Shown: positions 20,297-29,660, numbered from the stretch's first letter. The stretch: 64,000 nucleotides of DNA from Bifidobacterium asteroides (GCF_003202755.1 NZ_QGLK01000001.1:744001-808000); one strand, 5' to 3'. Notes: generated from the letters alone by a model not told the origin. Numbers and translations are program-made.

Positions 20297-23200
20297 TGTA
20301 TCTCAAGGAGCTGACCCTCAAGGGCTTCAAGTCCTTCGCCTCGGCTACCACCCTGCGCTTCGAGCCGGGCATCACCGCTGTGGTGGGTCCCAACGGATCA
20401 GGCAAATCAAACATAGTCGACGCTCTGGCTTGGGTCATGGGCGAGCAGGGGGCCAAGAGCCTGCGCGGCGGATCCATGGAGGACGTCATCTTCGCCGGCA
20501 CCTCCTCCAGGCCGCCGCTGGGCCGGGCGCAGGTCACCCTGACCATCGACAACACCGACCGGACCTTGGACATCGACTACACCGAGGTGACCATCAGCCG
20601 GACCATCTACCGCAACGGCGGGTCCGAATATGCCATCAACGGTTCCGACTGCCGTCTGCTGGACATTCAGGAGCTGCTCAGCGACACCGGGCTGGGCCAG
20701 CAAATGCACGTGATCGTCGGTCAGGGGCGGCTGGATGCCATCCTGCGGGCTGATCCGGCCGGCCATCGGGCCTTCATCGAGGAGGCGGCCGGCATCCTCA
20801 AGCACCGCAAGCGCAAGGAACGGGCCCTGCACAAGCTGGCCAACACCGAGGACAACCTGTCCCGTTTGGACGACTTGATCGGCGAGATTCATCGGCAGTT
20901 GGGGCCGCTGGGTCGCCAGGCTAAGGTCTCCCGCCGGGCCGACATGATCCAGGTCAGTCTGCGGGACGCCCAGGCCCGCATCCATGCCGACGACGCCCTG
21001 ACCTCGAAAAAGAAGCTGGAAGATCTGCGCTCGCGGTTGGTTCAGACTCGGGGGCAGCTGGCCAGGGGGCAGGAGGACCTAACCAGGGTCAAACTGCGCA
21101 TCGAACAGCTGGAGGGGCTGGACAGACAGTCCAGTCCGGCCCTGGAGGCGGTCAACCAGCAGTGGAACGACCTGACCAAGCTGGGTGAGCGGGCCGGGTC
21201 CCTGGCATCCTTGGCCAGGGAGCGCAGCCGTTCGCTGGAGGCCGGCATGGTGGCCGACCAGGGGCAGGATCCTGGGGTGCTCAGGCGGCGGGCCGACGAA
21301 CTCAGGGGCCAGGCCGACCAGGAGGAGGGCCAGGTCGGAGCCGACCGGATCGCCCTGGATGGCTGCGTTCAAGCCCGTGCGGATCTGGAGCGGCGGCTGG
21401 CCGCTCACCGGCAGACCATGACCGAGCTGCGGCAGGCTGCCAGAAAGCGGCAGGCTCGGCTGGGCGACCTGACGCAGCTGGTGGCCAAGGAGGAATCGGC
21501 CCTGGAACTTTCCAGGCAGCGCGAGCGTGACCTGATCCGACAGCAGGATCAGGTCAGGGAGGGTCTGGAGCGTGCCAGAAACCGGGTGCGGGACCTGGAC
21601 AGCCAGGAGGAGAGCCCTGACCAGGACGGCAGACAGGCTCTGGACCAGGCAGGCCGGGTCAGGGACCAGGCTCGCAACAGGCTCAACGACTTGCAGGAGC
21701 GGGAACGCCGGATCCAGTCCGATGCCATCTCGGCCCAGGCCAAGGCTGATGCCCTGGCGGACACGCTGGACCATCGCGGCGCCGGCGAGGCCCTGTCCCA
21801 GGCCGGGGATCCGGCCCTGCTCGGTCAGCTGACCGACTTCGTCAGTGTGGAGGGGGGCTGGGAGGAGCCCCTGGCCCAGGCCCTGCACAACTATGCCTCG
21901 GCCCTGGTGGCCAGGGATGGCCAGACGGTCGACCGAACCCTGGAGCGGGCCCGCCGGGACCGTTTGGGACGCGCCGCGCTGATCTCGGCATCAGGCCCGC
22001 TCAAGGGGGCAGGAGTAAGTCCCGGCGATGGCCCCTGGCGGTCGGCCGCCGACCTGGTGGTCCTGCGCGAGCATCCTGCCGACCCCGACCGTGCCCAGGG
22101 GGTGCTGGCGGCTGTCCGCAGTCTGCTGGCCTCCACAGCTGTCGTCGATGACGCCGATCAGGCCCGCCGTGCCCTGGAGGACGGATGGCAGCAGGCGCTG
22201 ACCCGCCCGGGCGACATCTATGACCGGGTAGGTGCTGTAGGCGGATCCGCTCCAGCAACCAGCGACCTGGCGCTGACTGCGCGCAGGGATAAGGCCTTGG
22301 TGCAGGTGGAGGCCCTCCAGGAGGAGTCCCAGACCCTGCAGCCGCAGATGGATGCGGCCCGTGCCGCCCTCGAGCAGGCTGAGCAACAGCTGCAGGAGGC
22401 GCGCAACCAGTGCACAGAGGCCCGGGTCAAGGCCGAGCAGGCCGCCAGGGAACTGGCAGCAGCCCGCAAGGAATCGGATCGGGCACAGGCCGGGGTCAAG
22501 GATCTGGATGACCGGTTGACCCAGGTGCGCGACCAGGTGCGCACCCACGAACTCAAACTGGAGGATTTCAAGGCAGGTCTAGCCCGTGCCCAGGAGGACG
22601 GGGGGTCTGACTCTGACGACCCGGAGGGCCTGGAAGACCGACAGCATGAATTGGAAACAGACCTGGATCAGGCCCGCACCGCCGAGATGGAGGCCAAGCT
22701 GACCTGGACCGAGAGCGACCGGCGGCACGCCTCACTGCTGCGTCAGATTGATCTGCTGCGAGATCAGGCCGACCAAGCAGAACGCCATCGTCAGCGGATA
22801 GGCAAGGAGAACCGTCGGCGCAAGGCTGGCATGGCCTCCCTGGAGCTTATTGTGCTCAGGGCCGATCTGCTGGCCCAGCTGATCAAGGAGAGGATGGAGC
22901 GTGCGGCTCGCCGTCGGGATCATCTCAGAGCCAAGGCCTCGGCCCACGACAAGGAGCTGACCGATCTGCGGTCCAGCAGGGACGCTTTGGAGCCGAAGGT
23001 GGCAGGTCTGCGACAGGATGAGCACGGTCTGGATCTGGAGCGGGAGCGCCTGGCCGGCGAGGACGGCCGTCTGCGTCAGCGCATCCAGGATGACCTAGGC
23101 ATGGAACCGGAGGAGCTGATCCGCGAATACGGCCCCGACCGTCCGGTGCCTGTCCTGGATGACGAGGGCAACCCGGTGCCCCTTGACCAGGAAGCGACAA

Positions 23201-23934
23201 AGGAAGACGGGGATTCGCCAGCCTTCAAAACAGTGCCCTACCAGCGCGGTGAGCAGGAGAAGCGGCTGGCCAAGGCCAAGCGGGACCTGGCTGCCCTAGG
23301 CAAGGTCAACCCGCTGGCCACTGAGGAATACGAGGCCCTGGAGTCCCGCAACCGCTACCTGCACGAGCAGCGTCAGGATGTGGTAGGGTCTCGGGACGAT
23401 CTTATGGCCTTGGTCAAGGATCTGGATTCGACCATGGTCACGGTCTTCAAGGAGGCCTTTGACGACACTGCCCGGGCCTTCGAGCACATCTTCGCCACTC
23501 TTTTCCCTGGTGGACGCGGGCGGTTGCGGCTGGAGGACCCGGACGACCTGCTGACCACAGGCGTTCTGGTCGAGGCCAGCCCGGCCGGCAAGAAGGTCCG
23601 CAGGCTCTCCCTGCTTTCGGGAGGAGAGCGGTCACTGACGGCTCTGGCCTTGCTCCTGGCCATCTTCACGGCCCGACCCAGCCCCTTCTACGTTATGGAT
23701 GAGGTTGAGGCCGCCCTGGACGACGTGAATCTGACCAGGCTGCTCAAGGCCTTCAAGCAGCTGCGCGAGCATGCACAGCTGATCATCATCACCCACCAAC
23801 AACGGACCATGGGCATCGCTGACGTCCTCTACGGGGTCACTATGCGAGGGGATGGGGTGACGGCCGTCATCTCTCAGCGGCTGAAGAATCCGGATCCTTC
23901 AGGTCGCGAAGAGCCTGAGCACGATCAAGGGTGA
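20296..23934 (+). CDS. smc: Chromosome segregation ATPase SMC
   Basis: A 1212-residue condensin subunit that folds and separates chromosomes with ScpA and ScpB (encoded at 45426-46888). Walker A (GPNGSGKSN) is near residue 32; long coiled coils rich in Arg, Gln and Glu flank a hinge at about residues 495-620; the C-terminal head has the ABC signature LSGGERSLTALA and Walker B FYVMDEVEAALDD. Full family length. The 3' end overlaps the convergent racemase gene by 68 bases. ATG at 20296 overlaps the folC stop. Confidence 0.97.
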   Translation: MYLKELTLKGFKSFASATTLRFEPGITAVVGPNGSGKSNIVDALAWVMGEQGAKSLRGGSMEDVIFAGTSSRPPLGRAQVTLTIDNTDRTLDIDYTEVTISRTIYRNGGSEYAINGSDCRLLDIQELLSDTGLGQQMHVIVGQGRLDAILRADPAGHRAFIEEAAGILKHRKRKERALHKLANTEDNLSRLDDLIGEIHRQLGPLGRQAKVSRRADMIQVSLRDAQARIHADDALTSKKKLEDLRSRLVQTRGQLARGQEDLTRVKLRIEQLEGLDRQSSPALEAVNQQWNDLTKLGERAGSLASLARERSRSLEAGMVADQGQDPGVLRRRADELRGQADQEEGQVGADRIALDGCVQARADLERRLAAHRQTMTELRQAARKRQARLGDLTQLVAKEESALELSRQRERDLIRQQDQVREGLERARNRVRDLDSQEESPDQDGRQALDQAGRVRDQARNRLNDLQERERRIQSDAISAQAKADALADTLDHRGAGEALSQAGDPALLGQLTDFVSVEGGWEEPLAQALHNYASALVARDGQTVDRTLERARRDRLGRAALISASGPLKGAGVSPGDGPWRSAADLVVLREHPADPDRAQGVLAAVRSLLASTAVVDDADQARRALEDGWQQALTRPGDIYDRVGAVGGSAPATSDLALTARRDKALVQVEALQEESQTLQPQMDAARAALEQAEQQLQEARNQCTEARVKAEQAARELAAARKESDRAQAGVKDLDDRLTQVRDQVRTHELKLEDFKAGLARAQEDGGSDSDDPEGLEDRQHELETDLDQARTAEMEAKLTWTESDRRHASLLRQIDLLRDQADQAERHRQRIGKENRRRKAGMASLELIVLRADLLAQLIKERMERAARRRDHLRAKASAHDKELTDLRSSRDALEPKVAGLRQDEHGLDLERERLAGEDGRLRQRIQDDLGMEPEELIREYGPDRPVPVLDDEGNPVPLDQEATKEDGDSPAFKTVPYQRGEQEKRLAKAKRDLAALGKVNPLATEEYEALESRNRYLHEQRQDVVGSRDDLMALVKDLDSTMVTVFKEAFDDTARAFEHIFATLFPGGRGRLRLEDPDDLLTTGVLVEASPAGKKVRRLSLLSGGERSLTALALLLAIFTARPSPFYVMDEVEAALDDVNLTRLLKAFKQLREHAQLIIITHQQRTMGIADVLYGVTMRGDGVTAVISQRLKNPDPSGREEPEHDQG

Positions 23935-24610
23935 CCCGGGCCAGAACTTCTTGAGAGTCCACGATGGGCAGCTGCGGCATGGGGTAGGCTTCGTTGAGCA
24001 CCGAGAGTTCGGTGCAGCCCAGCAGGACCGAGTCGCAGTGGTAGTCATTCAGGAAGGCATCAAGGACGCCCAGGTAGCGATCCCGGTCCAGGCGGCCTTC
24101 CTTGACGTCGTCGTAGATCAGCGCGCTTACACGGTCCTGTAGGGCCTGGTCCGGGTCCACCAGCAGATAGCCGGCCCTATCGGCAGGGCCCTGGTAGATG
24201 GCGGCATGACGGGATCCCTCCGTGCCCATGTACCCCATGCGCGGATGGGTTTGCGCCGGATATCGCTTATTTGCCCAGTCGATGGTGGCCTGGGGCATGT
24301 CCAGAATGGGCACCGGGGTCAGAGCCTGGAGTCTGGGCAGAATCTGGTGGGCCGTGTTGCAAGCCATGACCATGAAGGAGGCCCCCATGGCTGTGGCCTG
24401 ACGCACGTCCTCGGCCAGATAGGGGAAGGGATCATCCTTGCTGCGGCCCAGGATGAACTCGGTGCGGTCGGGCACGCTGGCATGATTGAAGACCACATAG
24501 TCCAGAAAGTCCTGATCCCTGCGTGCCCCGGTCAAACGGTCTAGCACCCTGACGAAGCTTTCGGTGGCCAGTGTACCCATGCCGCCCAGAACAACGAAGA
24601 AATTTTTCAT
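23867..24610 (-). CDS. Aspartate/glutamate racemase (probably supplies D-aspartate)
   Basis: A 247-residue PLP-independent racemase with the two catalytic cysteines, in MACNTAH and LLGCTELS, and the opening FFVVLGGMGTLATESF. It is coupled to the upstream ATP-grasp ligase by an ATGA overlap, and both follow murE. In Enterococcus faecium the same pairing (aspartate racemase with Asl ligase) supplies and attaches D-Asp for the peptidoglycan bridge, so aspartate is the likely substrate; glutamate racemase (MurI) cannot be excluded. The start at 24610 has AGAGGA upstream; a longer frame reaches 24823 but overlaps the ligase. Its last 68 bases overlap the end of smc. Confidence 0.88.
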   Translation of the reverse strand: MKNFFVVLGGMGTLATESFVRVLDRLTGARRDQDFLDYVVFNHASVPDRTEFILGRSKDDPFPYLAEDVRQATAMGASFMVMACNTAHQILPRLQALTPVPILDMPQATIDWANKRYPAQTHPRMGYMGTEGSRHAAIYQGPADRAGYLLVDPDQALQDRVSALIYDDVKEGRLDRDRYLGVLDAFLNDYHCDSVLLGCTELSVLNEAYPMPQLPIVDSQEVLARVTLDRAQALRDLKDPDSSAAER

Positions 24611-25851
24611 GCCAGCGTCCTCTTGTCGCGGAAATAGCGCCGGTAACGACGCCGATAGATTGAGAACATGTGACGGATCAGCATCCAGCGTTTGAAATTG
24701 AGGTCCTTGCTGTACTCCAGGGTGGTGCCCCAGTCCCCGCGTCGGATCATGGCCATGGCCTGTCGCTTGTCCTCGGAGTCTGCGCAGTACTTGCGGAAGA
24801 TGTCCCTGGGAATTTCCATCCATAGACGATGTCCCCGGCCGAAGACGGTGCGTCCGTTGAAGGGGGTGTCCAGGACCAGGTCGTCCACAAAGCAGCGGGC
24901 CAAGTTGAAGCCATTCAAGGTGACCACATAGCTGCTGCGGCCTTGGCGGAGGTTGATCTCGAAAAGCTTGTAGACGCCGTCACGCGGATCGTACTTCATG
25001 TCGAAATTGGCCACACCACTGTAATTGATGTCCTCCAGGAAGGCCTTGATCCGGTCAAAGATGTCCTGGTTGTAGTCGGGCATGATGGCCGCATAGTTGC
25101 CCACGGCTTCGGGAGTGGGATCCTCCAGCAGGGGATGGCCCAGAAACATCATGCGCACCCGGTGGTGATGGTCCACGTAGGCATTGAGCACCCTCATGTT
25201 GTCATCGCCTCCTGGCACGAAGTCCTGGATGACCATCTGCGAGGTGTACCCGGCCTGGTAGGACCTGCGGATCATGGTGTCTAGCTCGTCCGGGTCGCTG
25301 AATATAAAGGCCTTTTTTCGCCCGGGGAAACTGATGTTCAGCCACTCGTCGCTGTCGGCTGCCTTCATGGCCACCGGGTAGTCGAAGGGCAGATTCCGGT
25401 GGCGGCCGGCTTTCACGTCCTCAGCATCTACCGACACTGTCTTCGGGTGGGGCAGGTCATAGCGATCGCAAAGCTCGTAGAAGGAGGATTTGAGCGAGAG
25501 GGACCGGTTCAGCTCCTGGTCGATGGCGTTGAAGGCGAATCGGTCGCGCAGGGAATTGCCGAACTTGTCCAGCAGGTTGGCGTAGCTGTCCCCGCAGGGC
25601 AGTAGGAGCAGGGTGGCCCCTGGATGGTCCCGGTGATAGGCGTCTGCCCATTTATTTAGGGCGGGCACAAAGACCTTGGGATTGGTGAAGTCGGTAACCA
25701 GGTGCACGTCGAGGATCCGGCTGTACTTGGTGGGGGATAACTGGTAGTGGCCGAATACAGTGGAGACCAGTCCGTAGGCCTCGTGGAAGGCCCGCGCCAT
25801 CCCGTAGGCGTTGATGTCGGTGCCCAGTATGACCGGTTGGAACTCTTTCAT
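24607..25851 (-). CDS. ATP-grasp ligase, probable D-aspartate ligase for the peptidoglycan cross-bridge
   Basis: A 414-residue ATP-grasp enzyme. The opening FQPVILGTDINAYGMARAF closely resembles, from memory, the start of Enterococcus faecium Asl, which links the beta-carboxyl of D-Asp to the epsilon-amino group of Lys in the wall precursor. Nucleotide and metal-binding parts are visible (FDYPVAMKAADSDEW, VIQDFVPGGDDN, FEINLRQGRSSY). Genes for murE and a racemase flank it, so D-Asp bridge synthesis is a strong inference. ATG 25851 is preferred for similarity; ATGs at 25872 and 25884 are possible. The stop overlaps the racemase start by 4 bases. Confidence 0.85.
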   Translation of the reverse strand: MKEFQPVILGTDINAYGMARAFHEAYGLVSTVFGHYQLSPTKYSRILDVHLVTDFTNPKVFVPALNKWADAYHRDHPGATLLLLPCGDSYANLLDKFGNSLRDRFAFNAIDQELNRSLSLKSSFYELCDRYDLPHPKTVSVDAEDVKAGRHRNLPFDYPVAMKAADSDEWLNISFPGRKKAFIFSDPDELDTMIRRSYQAGYTSQMVIQDFVPGGDDNMRVLNAYVDHHHRVRMMFLGHPLLEDPTPEAVGNYAAIMPDYNQDIFDRIKAFLEDINYSGVANFDMKYDPRDGVYKLFEINLRQGRSSYVVTLNGFNLARCFVDDLVLDTPFNGRTVFGRGHRLWMEIPRDIFRKYCADSEDKRQAMAMIRRGDWGTTLEYSKDLNFKRWMLIRHMFSIYRRRYRRYFRDKRTLA

Positions 25852-25937
25852 CTTTCTGAAACCACCTACCATGTACTCGTGCACACCATTCTGCTGTGGG
25901 GCATTCGGCTTTCCATATTAGGGAACCGTCGGGATCG

Positions 25938-27506
25938 TCAGCTGCGGGCTGCGCCTGTGGCTCCCAGGTCGTAGCTTTCCGTACCCAACAGACGTGCCAC
26001 AACGTGGTCGTCGCCCTCGTAAGGTACATGGCTGCCGTTCTTTTTGAACCAGCGCTCCTCACCCTTGCCGATGACCAAGGTGATTCGCAGACGATCCTCC
26101 GGCCGACCAGGATCTCCCAGGGCTTGCTTGATGGCCTGGGCCCTATCCGGCACAATACTGGCCTCCAGTCCCGGGTTGGTCACGAAGCCCAGCATCTGCC
26201 TGTCCACCTGGTCCGAGCTTTCTCCGTCCTCGTCATCAGCGGTCAGGATCAGCCGGTCGACGCGGTCCTGGGCGGCACTGACGATGCCCTTCCTGCGGTC
26301 GATGGCCTTGCCGCCTGCAGAGCCGGAGACCAGGGTGATCAGGGGTCTGCGCTCGCCGTAGCGCTCGTCCACGAAGTCCAGCAGCGCAGTGACCGAGGCC
26401 TTGTTGTGGGCGTAATCGACGTAGACCACCCGGTTGTCGGCCTTGAAGCGTTCCATCCTCCCGGCTATCCTGACCCTCTCCATGGCCTGAAGGACGTTTG
26501 CGTCAGGTTCCAGACCCAGACGGATCAGCATGGCCAGGGCGGCAGCCGCGTTCAGGGCGTTGAAATCCCCGTCCATGGACAGGCTGACTGGCATCATGAC
26601 TCCGCCCGAAGGCCCTATCAGATAGTCGTCGCCTCCGCCAGGAGTCCTGTGGACCAAGATGTCGTCATGCTTGGAACCATCGCCGAAGGTGGTCACTGGA
26701 ATGCCGACGAATTGGGCATCCTGACGGATCAGATCGGCTCCGCAGGCTTCAGCTCCCAGGACCAGCTGCCGGCTGTTGTAGATTATGCGACGCTTGCAGT
26801 AGAAATAGTCCTCGAAGCTGGGGTGCTCGATGGGGCTGATGTGGTCGGGGGATATGTTCAGGAATGCCCCCAGGTCGAATGTCAGCCCGTAGACGCGATC
26901 TACCTTGTAGGCCTGGGAGGAGACCTCCATGACCAGGTAGCGCATGCCGGCGTCTGCCGCCTGGCGCATCATGCGGAAGAGGTCCAGTGACTCGGGTGTG
27001 GTCAGCTGGGACTCCTGGTAATGGCGGCCGTCCAGACAGTTGTCCACTGAGGAGAGCAGAGCCGCTCGGCCTGCGGAGATCTTGCCCAGCATGGCATGCA
27101 GAAAGTAAGCGGTGGTGGTCTTGCCCTTGGTGCCGGTAATTCCTACCAGGGTCAGCTGCTTCTGGGGATAATCGTAAAAAGCGGCAGCCAGCAGGCTCAT
27201 GGACTTGCGCACGTCGTTGACGATGATCCCCGTGGCTCTGGTGTGGGAGGATAGATCCTGCTGGGCTACATAGGCAGCCGGTCCTTCGGGATTGCAGGCA
27301 TCCAGATATTCGGGCAGGAAACGGCCCTTGCAGAAGAGCAGACTGCCGGCTCCAGCCTGACGGGTGTCGTAGGTGATATTTGTGAATGGTTTGGATGACT
27401 GGGTGTCCTCTGGAGTATTCAAAGTCCACTGATCGCCCTGGATTACCTCGCGTAGCTGGCCCTGTTCGCGCAGCAACTCCAGGGTTGAAGTCATCGTCAG
27501 CGCCAT
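25938..27506 (-). CDS. murE: UDP-MurNAc-tripeptide synthetase (MurE), likely Lys/Orn-adding
   Basis: A 522-residue Mur ligase that adds the third amino acid to UDP-MurNAc-L-Ala-D-Glu. The ATP loop GITGTKGKTTTAYF, the middle-domain SSQAYKVDRVYG and the C-terminal DYAHNKASV are present. The DNPR motif of diaminopimelate-adding MurE is absent; TADDEDGESS stands in its place, which fits L-Lys or L-Orn. AAGGGG precedes ATG 27506 by about 9 bases; an ATG at 27494 is also possible. First gene of the murE-ligase-racemase set. As some Actinobacteria carry more than one MurE-like gene, the main enzyme could lie elsewhere. Confidence 0.93.
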   Translation of the reverse strand: MALTMTSTLELLREQGQLREVIQGDQWTLNTPEDTQSSKPFTNITYDTRQAGAGSLLFCKGRFLPEYLDACNPEGPAAYVAQQDLSSHTRATGIIVNDVRKSMSLLAAAFYDYPQKQLTLVGITGTKGKTTTAYFLHAMLGKISAGRAALLSSVDNCLDGRHYQESQLTTPESLDLFRMMRQAADAGMRYLVMEVSSQAYKVDRVYGLTFDLGAFLNISPDHISPIEHPSFEDYFYCKRRIIYNSRQLVLGAEACGADLIRQDAQFVGIPVTTFGDGSKHDDILVHRTPGGGDDYLIGPSGGVMMPVSLSMDGDFNALNAAAALAMLIRLGLEPDANVLQAMERVRIAGRMERFKADNRVVYVDYAHNKASVTALLDFVDERYGERRPLITLVSGSAGGKAIDRRKGIVSAAQDRVDRLILTADDEDGESSDQVDRQMLGFVTNPGLEASIVPDRAQAIKQALGDPGRPEDRLRITLVIGKGEERWFKKNGSHVPYEGDDHVVARLLGTESYDLGATGAARS

Positions 27507-27678
27507 GCCCGTCTTCCCCTTGTCTGTTGATTGTCACCTGACTTGTCCAGCCCCGATTGGTGACCTTGATCGAGACCAGACCCAAGTCTAAACCGCCTTG
27601 GAGCCAAGGCAGGAGAATCCGGCGACCCCTTGACTGAATGGACAAAAGCGGGCGGCGGGTCGGCCTCGGATCTGAGCC

Positions 27679-28437
27679 TCAGAGCCAGGAGTCGGTGACT
27701 GGACGGCGGCCTTGGGAGAGCAGGTATTGATTGAAGTGTTCCCGCCACTTGGCCTGTGCCTGCCGCTGCCAGTCCATAAGGGAGTCCATGGTGATTCGCG
27801 CTACCTGCGGGAATAGGGTGGTCATGGGCTTGATCAGGTCCACGGCCGCCACAGTATCCGCCGTGGCATCGTGGAAGTTTCCATGGGGAATGACGCCGTA
27901 GTACTCGCTGGTCAGCCCCAGGGTGCGGCGGCCCGACCGGTGGGAGATCTCCCTGTCCAGGACCAGAGGGTCCACCACTAGCAGATCCCCCTCGCTCAGG
28001 GGCTTGACTGAGCCTGCGCACCAGTGGGCGATGTCCCCGTCCAGCATCTGCACGTCGAAAGGGGCGTTGTAGGCCAGCAGGGGGATGCACTTGTCCTGGG
28101 CGCGGGCGATGAATCCGGCCATTTGCTTGGTCGCCAGTTCAGGCTCCATGCCCTCGGCGGTCAGCTGCTGATCGGTAAACCCGTTGACCCGGCTGGCCCC
28201 CTTGCTGATATGTTGGTGCGGATTGACTATCCAGGTGGCTACTACATCCCCTGAATAGCCCTTTGTCGGGTCGCGCAGAACCAGGCTGGCCGAAACAATG
28301 CCGTCCTTGCCCGGTTTGGTGCCCGTGGTCTCGGTGTCGAACCCCAGAAGCCAGGAGTCCCCTAGGCGTGTCGATCCCCTTTGTTGGGGAGCGGACTGAA
28401 GCGCCTGCTCCATGCTTGTGTACTCGGTGTTTTCCAT
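27679..28437 (-). CDS. DEDDh 3'-5' exonuclease (DnaQ-like)
   Basis: A 252-residue exonuclease of the DNA polymerase III epsilon-like group. Motif I is FDTETTG, motif II is in AYNAPFDVQML and motif III is HDATADT, completing the four acidic residues and the His. It lacks a polymerase domain, so it could proofread or act in repair or RNA turnover. GAGGAGA sits 10 bases before the ATG. It precedes murE on the same strand with a 172-bp gap that shows no gene, and is divergent from the sigma factor. Confidence 0.9.
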   Translation of the reverse strand: MENTEYTSMEQALQSAPQQRGSTRLGDSWLLGFDTETTGTKPGKDGIVSASLVLRDPTKGYSGDVVATWIVNPHQHISKGASRVNGFTDQQLTAEGMEPELATKQMAGFIARAQDKCIPLLAYNAPFDVQMLDGDIAHWCAGSVKPLSEGDLLVVDPLVLDREISHRSGRRTLGLTSEYYGVIPHGNFHDATADTVAAVDLIKPMTTLFPQVARITMDSLMDWQRQAQAKWREHFNQYLLSQGRRPVTDSWL

Positions 28438-28536
28438 AAGCGTGATTTCTCCTCAGTCATTATGGTAACCGAGGACCGACCGGCCCGCGACCGGGTCGGA
28501 ACCGCGACGGGCGAGGGGGGATGGCACAATAGGGGT

Positions 28537-29211
28537 GTGGCAGATACCAGCGAACTCGAAAGCAGAAAACGTCAATTCGAGGCCCTGGCCATGCCTGCGG
28601 TGGATGTGCTTTACCGACAGGCCATGCGCCTAACCAACAACCCCGACGACGCCCAGGATCTGGTTCAGGACACTTTCGAGCGAGGATTCAAGGCTTTCGA
28701 CCGCTTCCAGCCCGGCAGCAATTTCGAGGCCTGGATGACCACCATCGAGCGCAACGCCTACTTCAATCAATACCACAAGGCCAAGCGGCGCCCACAAAGG
28801 GCCAACGACTCTACTGGCGAGTACAACGACTGGGATATTTACTCGGCATCGGAGCACGGGTCCGAGGGGCTCAAATCCGCCGAGCAGGAGTACATGGAGA
28901 CCTTCGCCCCCGAGGAGATCATGGCTGCCCTGAACCGGCTTAGTCCGGAACGCCGACGGGTCTTCATCGACGCTGCCATCGATGGCAAGAGCTACCAACA
29001 GGTGGCCGACGAGGAGGGCATCAAGATCGGCACGGTCATGAGCCGACTGAACCGTGCGCGCTCGCAGCTGCGTCAGGAGCTGGAGCGGTATGCCAAGGAG
29101 CGCGGCTATCAGCAGGAGCGCGGGGCTGCAGGCAAGCCCTCAGCGGAACGCAGTAGACCTGTTGAGGCCAGGCCTAGTATAAAAAAAGAGATCAGTAGCA
29201 AGGGGCATTGA
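28537..29211 (+). CDS. sigH: ECF-type RNA polymerase sigma factor (SigH/SigR-like)
   Basis: A 224-residue group IV sigma factor. Region 2 (RLTNNPDDAQDLVQDTFERG, FEAWMTTIERNAYFNQYHK) and region 4 (LSPERRRVFIDAAIDGKSYQ, then GTVMSRLNRARSQLR) match the actinobacterial SigR/SigH group that drives thiol-oxidation and heat-stress genes. GTG 28537 aligns best with family members; an ATG at 28462 would add 25 residues without family similarity, and the ribosome site is poor at both. The tail after residue 190 is basic and low-complexity. A Cys-rich candidate anti-sigma gene follows 39 bases later, as for rsrA/rshA. Confidence 0.9.
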   Translation: MADTSELESRKRQFEALAMPAVDVLYRQAMRLTNNPDDAQDLVQDTFERGFKAFDRFQPGSNFEAWMTTIERNAYFNQYHKAKRRPQRANDSTGEYNDWDIYSASEHGSEGLKSAEQEYMETFAPEEIMAALNRLSPERRRVFIDAAIDGKSYQQVADEEGIKIGTVMSRLNRARSQLRQELERYAKERGYQQERGAAGKPSAERSRPVEARPSIKKEISSKGH

Positions 29212-29250
29212 GAGCCCCCGAAGATCGGGTATCAGGAAGTGGGCAGGAGC

Positions 29251-29538
29251 ATGGACGGACGCGTGGAGATGAGTCACTACGCATACGATGGCGGCGGCTC
29301 TGTCAGGGTGACCCACACCAGCCTTCGCATCTACCAGGATGCCTCCTGCGTTGACCCCAGCGACTGCTTCGATCCGGATTCCTGCTGCGACGAGCGGGAG
29401 CGCATGGTCATCGAGGAGCTGCGCCGGTACCTGCGTCCCGAATGTGCACCGGACTGTCTGCTGGACCGGCTCAGGCACATGTTCGATCAGATGGATGAAC
29501 TGGAGCAGGGGACCACGGAACGCACTACGGACAAGTAG
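29251..29538 (+). CDS. Small Cys-rich protein, putative anti-sigma factor (RsrA/RshA-like)
   Basis: A 95-residue protein with six cysteines: DASC, SDC, SCCDERE, PEC and PDC. Position after a SigR-type gene, size and the CDERERMVIEELRRYL / CAPDCLLDRL layout fit the redox-sensitive anti-sigma family. The usual zinc motif HxxxCxxC is altered: the segment YLRPECAPDC has Tyr for His and a CxxxC spacing, so metal binding may differ or be lost. ATG 29251 was chosen (AGGAAG about 11 bases upstream); GTG 29239 and ATG 29269 are alternatives. Function rests mainly on context. Confidence 0.6.
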   Translation: MDGRVEMSHYAYDGGGSVRVTHTSLRIYQDASCVDPSDCFDPDSCCDERERMVIEELRRYLRPECAPDCLLDRLRHMFDQMDELEQGTTERTTDK

Positions 29539-29613
29539 ATTCAGTTAGGTAGACCCCGTCGATTTCTTGGCAAAACGTCGGTTCTATCCGACTGTTCAGG
29601 CTATTGCAGGGAT

Positions 29614-29650
29614 CATGGCTATGCCTATGCAGCCATGGTTTTTTTTTTTA
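29614..29650 (+). terminator. Rho-independent terminator of the sigma/anti-sigma unit
   Basis: CATGGCT, a 10-base loop and AGCCATG are followed by G and a run of about eleven T. This is a convincing terminator 75 bases after the putative anti-sigma stop. Confidence 0.8.
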
Positions 29651-29660
29651 TTTATATATG

